Origin: Planococcus halocryophilus
Lineage (GTDB): Bacteria > Bacillota > Bacilli > Bacillales_A > Planococcaceae
DNA: 64,000 bases
Direction of reading: 5' to 3'
NCBI RefSeq assembly: GCF_001687585.2
Contig: NZ_CP016537.2
Span: 24,001 to 88,000, forward strand
In this document: one piece after another, positions 43,775-52,008 of the stretch
Layout of the letters: the number at the start of each line of letters is the position of its first letter
Position numbering within the stretch: the stretch's first letter is position 1
Made by a program: the position numbers and the translations under genes
The notes under the pieces: model-generated
Seen by the model: the letters and a program-made list of their open reading frames with translations, nothing else
What the model was told of the DNA's origin: nothing
The model's database searches: none

Positions 43775-43804
43775 AAAAAAACCTGCCTTGTGCAGGTTTT
43801 TTTA
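43775..43804 (+). terminator. Second CAGGTTT-type terminator, downstream of the repeat
   Basis: AAAAACCTGC pairs with GCAGGTTTTT, then TT. The stem is near-identical to the one at 43512, so the family B repeat is bracketed by two similar terminators. A TATAAT at 43808-43813 probably serves the next gene. Confidence 0.85.
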
Positions 43805-43857
43805 GATTATAATGGCAATAAGTTATATCCGACAAAAGGGGTTACTGAGAGGAATTG

Positions 43858-45270
43858 ATGAGATTGCCGAAAAAGTCGTTAAATAAGAAACTTGGATTAG
43901 CATTTGCAACATTGTTATTGGCTTTAACACTAGTCCCGGAGCCGAGTCATGCTGCAAGTTCTTTTAAAGACGTTACAAGTTTTAATGAAGAAGTTGATTT
44001 TCTAACAGGGTTAGGCATTATCAAAGGGTTTCCGGATGGTAGTTTTAAGCCAGCAGCTGCGATTACACGGTTAGATGCTGTCCGAATGATTTTGCGTGAA
44101 TTAGATGATAAAGATACCGTAGGCACGGATCCTGGCTTTGCGGACTTAACACCTGATGCATCAGGATATGATGAAGTGGCCAAAGCGGTGAAACTAGGTT
44201 TTATTGAAGGGAAAGAAACGAAGGAAGGCATAAAATATTTTGATCCAAAAGGTCAACTAACACGTGGAGAAATGGCTAAGATTTTAACGCTAGCTTATCA
44301 ATTAAAAGCAGATAAACATGTTGCTTTTACCGATGTTAGTTCTTCGTATTGGGCTAATGCTTATATTAGTCGTTTGGCAACAGCAGGTGTGACGAATGGA
44401 TATCCTGGTGGAACATTCAAACCAAAAGAATCTTTGCAACGTCGGCATTTCGCGGCGTTTATGGCGCGTCTTTTAGCTCCTGAAAAATTCCCGCTTGCGT
44501 CAAAAAAAGTGGAGTCGCCTGTGACTTACATAACGACTGATCAATTAAATATGCGCTCAAAACCAAATGCGAGTAGTTCTCTTGTGGGCTCTATCCCTAA
44601 AGGGGGAAAAGTTGAATACATTAGCAAAGAAGGCACTTGGTATACAGTGAAATATGGCAGCAAGACGGGATGGGTCAATTCCGCTTACTTAAGTGATAAA
44701 GCAGCTAGCCCCCAAATTGCTTATCCAGCACCATCTACAAAGACACCCGGAACTTATGCAGCGGGCGTGTTAATCGTCAACAAAAAATACGGCCTGCCCT
44801 CTAGCTATAACCCAGGAGTTAATAAACTGGCGCAAAAAGCCGTAGATGCTATGGTCGTTGCGGCGAAAAAGCAAGCAGTTCAGTTGACGGCTTTTAGTAC
44901 ATTTCGGTCGTATAATCGTCAAAAAGAACTTTATAATAATTACGTCCGCAAGCATGGAACAGCAGAAGCCAATCGGTTTAGCGCAAAACCTGGTTATAGT
45001 GAACATCAAATGGGATTAGCGTTCGACTTGGGTGGTAGCAATCAATCGCAATGGCTGAAAGAATCGTTTGCCACGACAAAAGAAGGCAAATGGCTTGCGG
45101 TGAACGCTCACCAGTACGGATTTATTCTTCGGTATCCTAAAGGCAAAGAAAAAATTACCGGCTATATGTATGAGCCTTGGCATTACCGTTATATAGGATC
45201 TGAATTGGCTCTCAAAGTGAAAAATAGCGACAAGACTTTAGAAGAATATGTGAATGTTACTGGGAAATAA
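43858..45270 (+). CDS. Secreted SLH-anchored D-alanyl-D-alanine carboxypeptidase (VanY / M15B) with SH3 domain
   Basis: 470 residues. The signal peptide (MRLPKKSLNKKLGLAF, then LLLALTLVPEPSHA) has a likely cleavage after residue 33. Three SLH repeats follow (about 36-75, 95-140, 155-198; GIIKGFPDGSFKP, FTDVSSSYWANAYISRLATA, GVTNGYPGGTFKP), which bind pyruvylated wall polymer. Then come an SH3b domain (about 222-280, LNMRSKPNASSSLVGSIPKG) and a C-terminal M15B peptidase (about 310-460). The peptidase has the metal motif SEHQMGLAFDLG and EPWHYRYIG, so the zinc ligands look intact. It should trim peptidoglycan stem peptides at the cell surface. GAGAGGAA precedes ATG 43858. It is not at this position in B. 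subtilis. Confidence 0.93.
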   Translation: MRLPKKSLNKKLGLAFATLLLALTLVPEPSHAASSFKDVTSFNEEVDFLTGLGIIKGFPDGSFKPAAAITRLDAVRMILRELDDKDTVGTDPGFADLTPDASGYDEVAKAVKLGFIEGKETKEGIKYFDPKGQLTRGEMAKILTLAYQLKADKHVAFTDVSSSYWANAYISRLATAGVTNGYPGGTFKPKESLQRRHFAAFMARLLAPEKFPLASKKVESPVTYITTDQLNMRSKPNASSSLVGSIPKGGKVEYISKEGTWYTVKYGSKTGWVNSAYLSDKAASPQIAYPAPSTKTPGTYAAGVLIVNKKYGLPSSYNPGVNKLAQKAVDAMVVAAKKQAVQLTAFSTFRSYNRQKELYNNYVRKHGTAEANRFSAKPGYSEHQMGLAFDLGGSNQSQWLKESFATTKEGKWLAVNAHQYGFILRYPKGKEKITGYMYEPWHYRYIGSELALKVKNSDKTLEEYVNVTGK

Positions 45271-45273
45271 AAA

Positions 45274-45308
45274 AAGCCTTAGGAATCAAAAATTCCTAAG
45301 GTTTTTTG
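45274..45308. terminator. Bidirectional terminator between the carboxypeptidase gene and argF
   Basis: CCTTAGGAAT (45278-45287) pairs with ATTCCTAAGG (45292-45301), flanked by A and T runs, serving the two convergent genes. Confidence 0.93.
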
Positions 45309-45312
45309 GTGT

Positions 45313-46266
45313 TTATTTATCGCCCATCAATGCAACAAGTACCGCTTTTTGTGCATGTAAACGATTTTCAGATTGCTGAAAAATGACCGAATGCGGACCT
45401 TCTAAAATAGCAGTGGTCACTTCTTCCTCGCGGTGAGCAGGCAAGCAATGCATAAAGATAAAGTCTTTATTGGCATACTTGATGAGTTCTTCGTTTACTT
45501 GAAACCCTTGGAAATGTTCTAGGCGTTCAATGGTTTCTTGTTCTTGCCCCATGCTCGCCCAAACGTCTGTATAAACGGCGTCACTACCAGTAACCGCTTT
45601 TTCCGGGTTATCCGTAATTTCAATGGTCGAACCTGTATATTGCGCAATATCTTTTGCTAAAGCAACCATTTCTGGTGTAGGGGCATAGTTAGCAGGAGAA
45701 GCAATGCTAATATCCATACCGACTTTAGCGGCCCCAATCATCAATGAGTTGGCCATATTGTTACCATCTCCGATGTAGGCCATTTTCTTGCCTTTTAACG
45801 TCCCGAAATGCTCGAGCATCGTCATTAAATCAGCCATCACTTGGCATGGATGGTAATCGTCGGTTAAGCCGTTGATCACTGGAATCGAACTGAAATCCGC
45901 TAGTTCTTGAACCGTTGATTGGTGATATGTACGAATCATCAACCCGTCCAAATAACCTGACAAAACGCGTCCAGTATCAGCAATGGTTTCACCGCGTCCG
46001 AGTTGTGTATCTTGCGAACTCAAGAACATGGCGTGGCCTCCAAGTTGAAGCATTCCGGCTTCAAATGAAACGCGCGTACGGGTAGAGGATTTTTCAAAAA
46101 TCATGCCGAGCACTTTTCCTTTTAACAGTGGCAAATGTTTGTTTTCAGGTTTTTTTAATTCAATAGCCAGATTCAGCAAATCCATCAATTCAGTTGTGCT
46201 GTAATCTTTTAGCGACAAAAAGTCTTCTTGAATAATTGATGGGGCAAATGGAATCGCCATAGTCAT
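45313..46266 (-). CDS. argF: Ornithine carbamoyltransferase
   Basis: 317 residues. It joins carbamoyl phosphate and ornithine to citrulline in arginine synthesis. FEKSSTRTRVSFEAGM (carbamoyl-phosphate site STRTR), the DDYHPCQVMADLMT segment (HPxQ), GDGNNMANSL and FMHCLPAHREEEV (HCLP) are all present. The ATG overlaps the carB stop (ATGA), with AAAGGAG 10 bases upstream. It is the last gene of a minus-strand carA-carB-argF operon against the surrounding direction. No arg gene is at this place in B. subtilis. Confidence 0.97.
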   Translation of the reverse strand: MTMAIPFAPSIIQEDFLSLKDYSTTELMDLLNLAIELKKPENKHLPLLKGKVLGMIFEKSSTRTRVSFEAGMLQLGGHAMFLSSQDTQLGRGETIADTGRVLSGYLDGLMIRTYHQSTVQELADFSSIPVINGLTDDYHPCQVMADLMTMLEHFGTLKGKKMAYIGDGNNMANSLMIGAAKVGMDISIASPANYAPTPEMVALAKDIAQYTGSTIEITDNPEKAVTGSDAVYTDVWASMGQEQETIERLEHFQGFQVNEELIKYANKDFIFMHCLPAHREEEVTTAILEGPHSVIFQQSENRLHAQKAVLVALMGDK

Positions 46267-49200
46267 TTTGCAAGCACTCCTTTCGGTAATAAGGTAGATG
46301 TTAAGCTGCCGTTAAACGCAGCCATTGTTTCAGGGCGTGTCCACACGTGGAGACGGTGGATTGCCGCCTGTTTAGCATTTGTACTGTCCGGGTCAGGAGA
46401 AAAATCGATATACGCTTTTTTATTTTCTGTTTGTAACCAGTCATCAAAAGACTGAGTACTTTCGGTGACGATAACGTGTCCAAGCGTTTTCCATAAAGTG
46501 CTGTCCACGTGATCGATCGATGATTCTGCAACAAATAATGTGCCACCTTTAGCCAAGTCAGCCAATTGAACAGAAGCACCGCCTAGCGCTTTTGCTAACG
46601 CTAAATCTAAATCTGAACTTGATCCAATCACTTCGCCTGTCGACATCATTTCGGGTGATAGAACAGGAGACAAGCCAGGTAGTTTAATATGAGAGAAGAC
46701 CGGCGCTTTTACAGTATATTCAGGTTGTCCGTTGAAACTCTCTTCAATGGCCAGTTCTTCAAACGGTACGCCTAACAATAAAGCCGTAGCATGTTGAACG
46801 AGTGGTACATCAGTTATTTTCGAGCTGATTGGCGCAGTACGTGATGCTCGCGGATTAATTTCCATAACGAATAATTGATTGTCTTCGTAAACAAATTGGA
46901 TATTAAATAAGCCGGTATAGTCCATGTTTGTGGCGATGTGTTTTGCTGTTTCAGTTAGTTCTTGCAAGGCATATTCTGATAATGAAACAGGTGGTGTAAC
47001 CGAGATGCTATCACCAGAATGAACACCGGTTCCTTCAACGTGCTCGAAAATAGCCGATACCCAAACATTGTCGCCATCGGTTAAAATATCCGCTTCGACT
47101 TCTTTTCCAGTAACAAAATGATCGACCAATACAGGGAACGCCATTGTCGTTTCGTGCAACCAATCAGTCAGTTCTTTTTCATTCGCTAACACAACCATGC
47201 CGCGCCCACCGATAACGTAAGAGGGACGCAATAACACGGGGAAGCCGAGTGAACGAGCTGCCGGTATAACATCGGTGGCATTCAGCGCAGTTTTACCAGG
47301 AATGGTCGGTAAGTCAATCGATTCCAAAAATGCATAAAAGCGATCGCGGTCTTCCATTTGGTCTAGTAAATCCACTGTCGAGCCGAGAACCGTAATGCCC
47401 GCGCTTTCTAAAGCTGCTGCTACATTCAGTGAAGTTTGTCCACCAAATTGAAGAATGACTTGATTGATGCCTTCAAAGTCCAACACATTCAAAATGTCTT
47501 CCGGAGTAATTGGTTCAAAGTACAGCGCGTCTGCTATTTCGTAATCAGTGCTGACGGTTTCAGGATTATTATTAATCATAATCGCTTCATAACCGAGTTT
47601 TTGAGCGGCTAAAACACTGTGTACACAGCAATAATCAAATTCGATGCCTTGACCAATGCGAATTGGACCCGATCCGATCACCGCTACTTTTTTCTTATGG
47701 TGAGGTCGGCTGACATCTGAAGCACCTTGCCAACTCGAATAAAAATAATTGGTATTTGACGAAAATTCAGCAGCGCACGTATCAATCATGCGATAAGCAG
47801 GAGTTACTTGCCAAAGCCTACGTTGCCCCCAAACTTCAGAACACGAAACATTCCATAAATCTGCTAGTTGTTGATCGCTAAAACCTAATGTCTTTGCTTG
47901 AAGCAAGCGTGCGCGTGTCATGTTGTTCCAGTCGGTTTGTTGAAGTTTCTGCCATTCTTCAACGATATTGTTCATCACCCATAAGAAGTAGGGGGTAATG
48001 CCTGTGATGCCATGTAAAAAATCAATCGGTTTGCCACGTATCAATAATTCGAAAAGTACGAACAGGCGACGATCATCGGCTTTAACAGCCAATTCGCATA
48101 AATTTTCTGTTGAAAAATTGCTAAGAGCAGGTAAGCGGAAGCCGTCGATTGGCAACTCGAGTGAACGAATGGCTTTTTGCAAAGCCGCTTCCATGCTACG
48201 TTCAATTGCCATAACTTCACCAGTAGCTTTCATTTGTGTACCCAGCTTGCGTTCGATTTGTGGGAATTGATCAAATGGCCAACGCGGAATTTTAACCGCT
48301 ACGTAATCGAGTGCTGGCTCGAAACTAGCAAATGTAGTGCCCGTCACTGGGTTTTTTAATTCTGCTAATTGATAGCCAAGTGCCAACTTCGCTGCAATTT
48401 TAGCAATCGGATAACCGGTTGCTTTTGAAGCGAGAGCAGATGAACGACTCACGCGCGGGTTAACTTCGATTAAATAATAAGCGGAAGTTTCAGGATGTAG
48501 CGCAAACTGTACATTACAGGCACCAATAATGCCAAGCGCTTTAATAATATGAATCGAGGAACTACGCAACATATGGAAATCTTTATCGTTTAATGTTTGA
48601 CTAGGTGCTACGACAATTGAGTCACCTGTATGCACACCGACGGGATCGAAGTTTTCCATATTGCAAATCGTGATACACGTTCCGTCTGCGTCACGCATTA
48701 CTTCATATTCGATTTCTTTATAGCCAGCAATACTGATTTCGACCAGACATTGCTTGATGGGACTGGCACTTAATCCTTGTTTGACTAAGTCAATATAGGA
48801 TTTTTCATCTTGAGCAATACCGCCACCAAAGCCGCCAAGCGTATAAGCTGGACGCACGATGAGTGGGTAGCCCGCGGATTCCGCAAATTCCAAAGCGCCT
48901 TCAATCGAATAAATAATGTCGCTATCAGGAACCGGCTCGCCTAGTTGATTCATCAAAGAGCGGAATTGTTCACGATCTTCCGCTTGTTTAATGGCTTTCA
49001 TATCCGTACCCAGTAACGCAACACCATATTTCGTTAAAATACTTGAATCAGATAAAGCCATTGCTAAGTTTAAGGCAGTTTGCCCGCCAACTGTCGCAAG
49101 CAAACCATCCGGTCGTTCTTTTTCGATAATGGCAGTGACGCTATCTAACGTTAGCGGTTCGAAGTAGACTTTATCGGAAATAGATTGATCGGTCATGATC

Positions 49201-49358
49201 GTCGCAGGATTATTATTGATTAAGATGACTTCCACGCCTTCTTCTTTTAATGCGACACAAGCTTGTGTGCCAGAATAATCGAATTCAGCGGCTTGTCCGA
49301 TGACAATGGCACCTGAGCCAATGACCAATACTTTTTTTATGTGTTCGTGCTTAGGCAT
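46263..49358 (-). CDS. carB: Carbamoyl-phosphate synthase large subunit, arginine type
   Basis: 1031 residues. It makes carbamoyl phosphate from bicarbonate, ATP and ammonia delivered by CarA. Two homologous ATP-grasp halves: KVLVIGSGAIVIGQAAEFDY and RPAYTLGGFGGGIA in the first, KVAVIGSGPIRIGQGIEFDY and RPSYVIGGRGMVVL in the second. An oligomerisation domain lies between them and a short allosteric C terminus follows. The length is near the B. subtilis arginine-specific CarB (about 1030) and shorter than pyrimidine PyrAB (about 1071), which with argF next door points to the arginine pathway. It overlaps carA by 8 bases. Confidence 0.96.
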   Translation of the reverse strand: MPKHEHIKKVLVIGSGAIVIGQAAEFDYSGTQACVALKEEGVEVILINNNPATIMTDQSISDKVYFEPLTLDSVTAIIEKERPDGLLATVGGQTALNLAMALSDSSILTKYGVALLGTDMKAIKQAEDREQFRSLMNQLGEPVPDSDIIYSIEGALEFAESAGYPLIVRPAYTLGGFGGGIAQDEKSYIDLVKQGLSASPIKQCLVEISIAGYKEIEYEVMRDADGTCITICNMENFDPVGVHTGDSIVVAPSQTLNDKDFHMLRSSSIHIIKALGIIGACNVQFALHPETSAYYLIEVNPRVSRSSALASKATGYPIAKIAAKLALGYQLAELKNPVTGTTFASFEPALDYVAVKIPRWPFDQFPQIERKLGTQMKATGEVMAIERSMEAALQKAIRSLELPIDGFRLPALSNFSTENLCELAVKADDRRLFVLFELLIRGKPIDFLHGITGITPYFLWVMNNIVEEWQKLQQTDWNNMTRARLLQAKTLGFSDQQLADLWNVSCSEVWGQRRLWQVTPAYRMIDTCAAEFSSNTNYFYSSWQGASDVSRPHHKKKVAVIGSGPIRIGQGIEFDYCCVHSVLAAQKLGYEAIMINNNPETVSTDYEIADALYFEPITPEDILNVLDFEGINQVILQFGGQTSLNVAAALESAGITVLGSTVDLLDQMEDRDRFYAFLESIDLPTIPGKTALNATDVIPAARSLGFPVLLRPSYVIGGRGMVVLANEKELTDWLHETTMAFPVLVDHFVTGKEVEADILTDGDNVWVSAIFEHVEGTGVHSGDSISVTPPVSLSEYALQELTETAKHIATNMDYTGLFNIQFVYEDNQLFVMEINPRASRTAPISSKITDVPLVQHATALLLGVPFEELAIEESFNGQPEYTVKAPVFSHIKLPGLSPVLSPEMMSTGEVIGSSSDLDLALAKALGGASVQLADLAKGGTLFVAESSIDHVDSTLWKTLGHVIVTESTQSFDDWLQTENKKAYIDFSPDPDSTNAKQAAIHRLHVWTRPETMAAFNGSLTSTLLPKGVLAK

Positions 49359-50421
49359 GGACTTTCACTCCTTCTTGCTGCTTCGCTACATGTAAAAATT
49401 GCTCGAATAATTCAAGATGGTCAGTTGGACCAGGTGCTGCTTCTGGATGAAATTGGACGGTAGTTACTGGTAAGGTATCGTGAACAAGTCCTTCGATACT
49501 GCCGTCGTTGACATTTTTATAAAGAACCGAAAAAGGTGTGGGTGTAAGGCTATCGCTTTCGACGACATAGCTGTGATTTTGTGAACTCATGCTGACGCGT
49601 TTTGTTTGCAAGTTCATTACAGGGTGATTCGCTCCGCGGTGACCGTAGGCGAGCTTCGTCGTTTTCGCGCCAAATGCGGAAGCTAGTACTTGATGGCCAA
49701 GACAAATGCCAAAACTCGGATATCGCTCTGCCCAATCGCGGTATGTCGGAAACAGCTGTTGAAGAGCTGCGGGGTCTCCAGGACCATTTGAGAATAGCAG
49801 ACCATCAAGGCTGAGAGAATCGAGCTGTTCTGTTGAGGTTGCATAAGGAATGATCGTCACTTTGCAATCAAGTAGCAGCAATTGTTTCAAGATGGACGAT
49901 TTATAATGGAAATCAATCAACCCAATATGCGTCGCACCGTTTCCGATTGTTAGAAGCTCTTGTGTTGTTTGAGTAGCAGAGAAGAAATGCGTTTGCACCG
50001 GCTCCCAAGCTAATTCGGAGAAAGACTCGTGCAGCAATTGCGATTGCATCGTGCCGGAATCGCGAATGTTTTGGATAACAGAGCGCGTATCAACACCGCT
50101 TAAAATCGGAATGCTGTGGTTATTGGCAAACGCAGCGAGTGAGAGGGCTTCATTGCAAAGCGGTCCTTCATATAAGTTCGCAACAATAATGCCGGCTGCT
50201 TGAATCAGATCAGATTGTGCATAAAGCGATTGGATTCCGTATTGTCCAATAAGAGGATAAGAAAATACAATGATTTGCCCTTTGTACGATGGATCTGTTA
50301 AAACTTCTTCGTAACCAGTCATGCCTGTGAAAAAGACAATTTCTCCTTGAATTGCAGAAGCTTTGCCGTGCCACTTACCATTAAATACTTTTCCATTTGC
50401 TAACGTTACTGTACCTGACAT
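49351..50421 (-). CDS. carA: Carbamoyl-phosphate synthase small subunit (glutaminase), arginine type
   Basis: 356 residues. It hydrolyses glutamine and channels ammonia to CarB. The N-terminal CPSase_sm domain (GEIVFFTGMTGYEEVLTDPS) is followed by a class I glutamine amidotransferase: GLLFSNGPGDP, FGICLGHQVLASAFG (nucleophile Cys) and VQFHPEAAPGP (His and Glu). GGGGTGAAAGA precedes the ATG. It is the first gene of the operon; promoter at 50526-50554. Confidence 0.96.
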   Translation of the reverse strand: MSGTVTLANGKVFNGKWHGKASAIQGEIVFFTGMTGYEEVLTDPSYKGQIIVFSYPLIGQYGIQSLYAQSDLIQAAGIIVANLYEGPLCNEALSLAAFANNHSIPILSGVDTRSVIQNIRDSGTMQSQLLHESFSELAWEPVQTHFFSATQTTQELLTIGNGATHIGLIDFHYKSSILKQLLLLDCKVTIIPYATSTEQLDSLSLDGLLFSNGPGDPAALQQLFPTYRDWAERYPSFGICLGHQVLASAFGAKTTKLAYGHRGANHPVMNLQTKRVSMSSQNHSYVVESDSLTPTPFSVLYKNVNDGSIEGLVHDTLPVTTVQFHPEAAPGPTDHLELFEQFLHVAKQQEGVKVHA

Positions 50422-50525
50422 TCTTTCACCCCTGTTTTATTCATTGATAATGTATATTTATAAAATCTTTTTTTTGGTTTTCATTGAAATTCCCTTGAAT
50501 GTTAAGTGAAAAGATAATGATAAGT

Positions 50526-50554
50526 ATTATATGTCTGTATAAAAATTAAGTCAA
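50526..50554 (-). promoter_or_regulatory. Sigma-A promoter of carA-carB-argF
   Basis: On the minus strand TTGACT (50549-50554) and TATAAT (50526-50531) are 17 bases apart, giving a leader of about 98 bases. Confidence 0.88.
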
Positions 50555-50568
50555 CTGTATTTTTATAA

Positions 50569-50582
50569 TGAAATAAAAATCA
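50569..50582. promoter_or_regulatory. Possible ARG box upstream of the car promoter
   Basis: TGAAATAAAAATCA matches 12 of 14 positions of TGAATWWWWATTCA, the AhrC/ArgR operator core. It is centred about 57 bases upstream of the predicted start. AT-rich surroundings make chance matches likely. Confidence 0.3.
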
Positions 50583-50699
50583 GTCGTAAGTCCTTATCGA
50601 AGAAAGAAGTGAAAAAAGGGAAAATTATTGAAAACGCTTATAATCTTAGGGCATTTCATGTATAATAATGACAAAGTTAGTATGAAGGGAGAGCGGGTC

Positions 50700-51122
50700 A
50701 TGAGTTTGAAGAGAGATAACACAGCTGAAAAGCGCGAAGTCACCTCAATTCGCAATGACTATGTCCGTTCGGTTGAAATCGAAGAAAAGCGCAAGTCTGC
50801 TCACAAAGTTCGATTAATGAGAAGATTGGCAGTACTTGGGTTTGTGATTTTAATGGCAACTATATGGATTGGGTCGACTATTTATGCACAAACACAAACT
50901 ATTTCTGAAAAAGCGCAGCTTCGTGAAGAAGCGTTGCTAGAACTTGAACAAGTTGAAAAGCAGCAAAATCAGCTAGAAGAACAAATCTTGCTATTGAACG
51001 ACGAAGAATATTTGGCTAAATTAGCGCGTAAAGATTACTTCCTATCAGAAGAAGGAGAAATCATTTTTACTACACCACATGACGAAAAAAAAGATGAAGA
51101 AAAGCCATCAGAAAAAGAGTAG
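50700..51122 (+). CDS. divIC: Cell division protein DivIC (FtsB-like)
   Basis: 140 residues. A bitopic division protein that joins FtsL and DivIB in the septal complex. A basic cytoplasmic N terminus (about 1-38) precedes one membrane segment (LAVLGFVILMATIWIGSTIY, about 41-61). An extracytoplasmic coiled coil (LLELEQVEKQQNQLEEQILL) and the EYLAKLARKDYFLSEEGEII motif typical of FtsB/DivIC follow. The ATG at 50700 follows AAGGGAGAG; the frame is open 24 codons upstream but there it crosses a TATAAT (50661-50666). An acidic, lysine-rich tail ends the protein. Confidence 0.93.
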   Translation: MSLKRDNTAEKREVTSIRNDYVRSVEIEEKRKSAHKVRLMRRLAVLGFVILMATIWIGSTIYAQTQTISEKAQLREEALLELEQVEKQQNQLEEQILLLNDEEYLAKLARKDYFLSEEGEIIFTTPHDEKKDEEKPSEKE

Positions 51123-51126
51123 TCAG

Positions 51127-51154
51127 TTGACACTCTTTTTTTGATGGTTATAAT
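51127..51154 (+). promoter_or_regulatory. Sigma-A promoter of the S1-domain gene
   Basis: A consensus TTGACA (51127-51132) and TATAAT (51149-51154) are 16 bases apart. The leader that follows contains GGGAC/GTCCC and a longer imperfect stem (GTGACCCAA with TTGGAGTCAC). Confidence 0.85.
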
Positions 51155-51241
51155 AAAAAGTGGGACAAGTCCCGCAAAATGACAGCGTGACCCAATATCA
51201 CTTTGGAGTCACCTTAAATTTTAAGGAGGAGCATTTTTTTT

Positions 51242-51664
51242 ATGTCGATTGAAGTAGGCAGCAAGTTAGAAGGTAAAGTCACAGGTATTACAAACTTTGG
51301 AGCATTTGTTCAGCTTCCAACTGGTGCAACAGGCCTCGTGCATATAAGTGAAGTAGCCGACAACTATGTTAAAGATATTAACGATCATCTTAAAGTTGGC
51401 GAAATGGTAGAAGTGAAAGTCATGAATGTAGAAGCAGACGGGAAGATTGGGCTTTCGATTCGTAAAGCGAAGCCACAACCAGCCGGCAGCACAGAACGAC
51501 CACAACGACCACGCCCAAGCAACAATCGTTCATTTGATCGCGCTCCAAAAGAGAACTTTGAAACAAAAATGGCGAAGTTCTTAAAAGATAGCGAAGAAAA
51601 TATGACGACCTTAAAGCGCGCGACTGAATCAAAACGTGGCGGTAGAGGGGCAAAAAGAGGCTAA
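51242..51664 (+). CDS. S1-domain RNA-binding protein (YabR, general stress protein 13 type)
   Basis: 140 residues. A single S1 domain (about 1-75): VGSKLEGKVTGITNFGAFVQ, GLVHISEVADNYVKDI, VGEMVEVKVMNVEADGKIGL and SIRKAKP. A basic, Pro/Arg-rich, probably disordered tail follows (RPQRPRPSNNRS, KRGGRGAKRG). Likely an RNA- or ribosome-associated protein; function unproven. TTAAGGAGGAGC precedes the ATG. In B. subtilis yabR also follows divIC. spoIIE, yabS and yabT, which come next there, are absent. Confidence 0.92.
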   Translation: MSIEVGSKLEGKVTGITNFGAFVQLPTGATGLVHISEVADNYVKDINDHLKVGEMVEVKVMNVEADGKIGLSIRKAKPQPAGSTERPQRPRPSNNRSFDRAPKENFETKMAKFLKDSEENMTTLKRATESKRGGRGAKRG

Positions 51665-51723
51665 CTTGCTAGCTGTTTTAATAGTATAGGGAAATGCTTC
51701 AATACAGCTTGAAATTTATACTG

Positions 51724-51757
51724 AAACGCTTCTCAACTTGAGAAGCGTTTTTTTTAC
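51724..51757 (+). terminator. Terminator of the S1-domain gene
   Basis: AAACGCTTCTC pairs perfectly with GAGAAGCGTTT around AACTT, followed by TTTTT. Confidence 0.93.
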
Positions 51758-51771
51758 TATTAATTTTTGAA

Positions 51772-51806
51772 ATAAAAAAAGCAGCGCCCTAGAAGGACGC
51801 TGCTTT
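51772..51806 (-). terminator. Terminator of the minus-strand tRNA-Met
   Basis: AAAGCAGCG (51778-51786) pairs with CGCTGCTTT (51798-51806). The A run on its plus-strand left side becomes a T run on the minus strand. Confidence 0.85.
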
Positions 51807-51821
51807 AAAATGAAACTATGA

Positions 51822-51895
51822 TGGCGGCAGAGGGGATCGAACCCCCGACCTCACGGGTATGAACCGTACGCTCTAGCCAGCTGAGCTACGCCGCC
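51822..51895 (-). tRNA. tRNA-Met (CAU), elongator type
   Basis: On the minus strand the acceptor GGCGGCG pairs with TGCCGCC, the D-arm is GCTCAGCTGGCTAGAGC, the anticodon loop TTCATAC gives CAU, and the T-arm is GGGGGTTCGATCCCC. The G1-C72 pair argues against initiator tRNA. CCA is not encoded. The sequence closely follows B. subtilis elongator tRNA-Met. It is transcribed against its neighbours and has its own terminator. Confidence 0.94.
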
Positions 51896-52008
51896 TTGTT
51901 TAAACGAACATTTAATAGCATACTATTGATAGATGCGTCTGTCAATTACAATTCACAATATTTTTTAGACAGATTTTAAAGACAGAGATAAGCAGGTGAG
52001 ATGAAGAA

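Noticed and set aside
43858..50421. Genomic island or mobile element carrying vanY and car genes
   Set aside because: No integrase, transposase, attachment repeats or clear base-composition shift; content is ordinary metabolism and wall enzymes.
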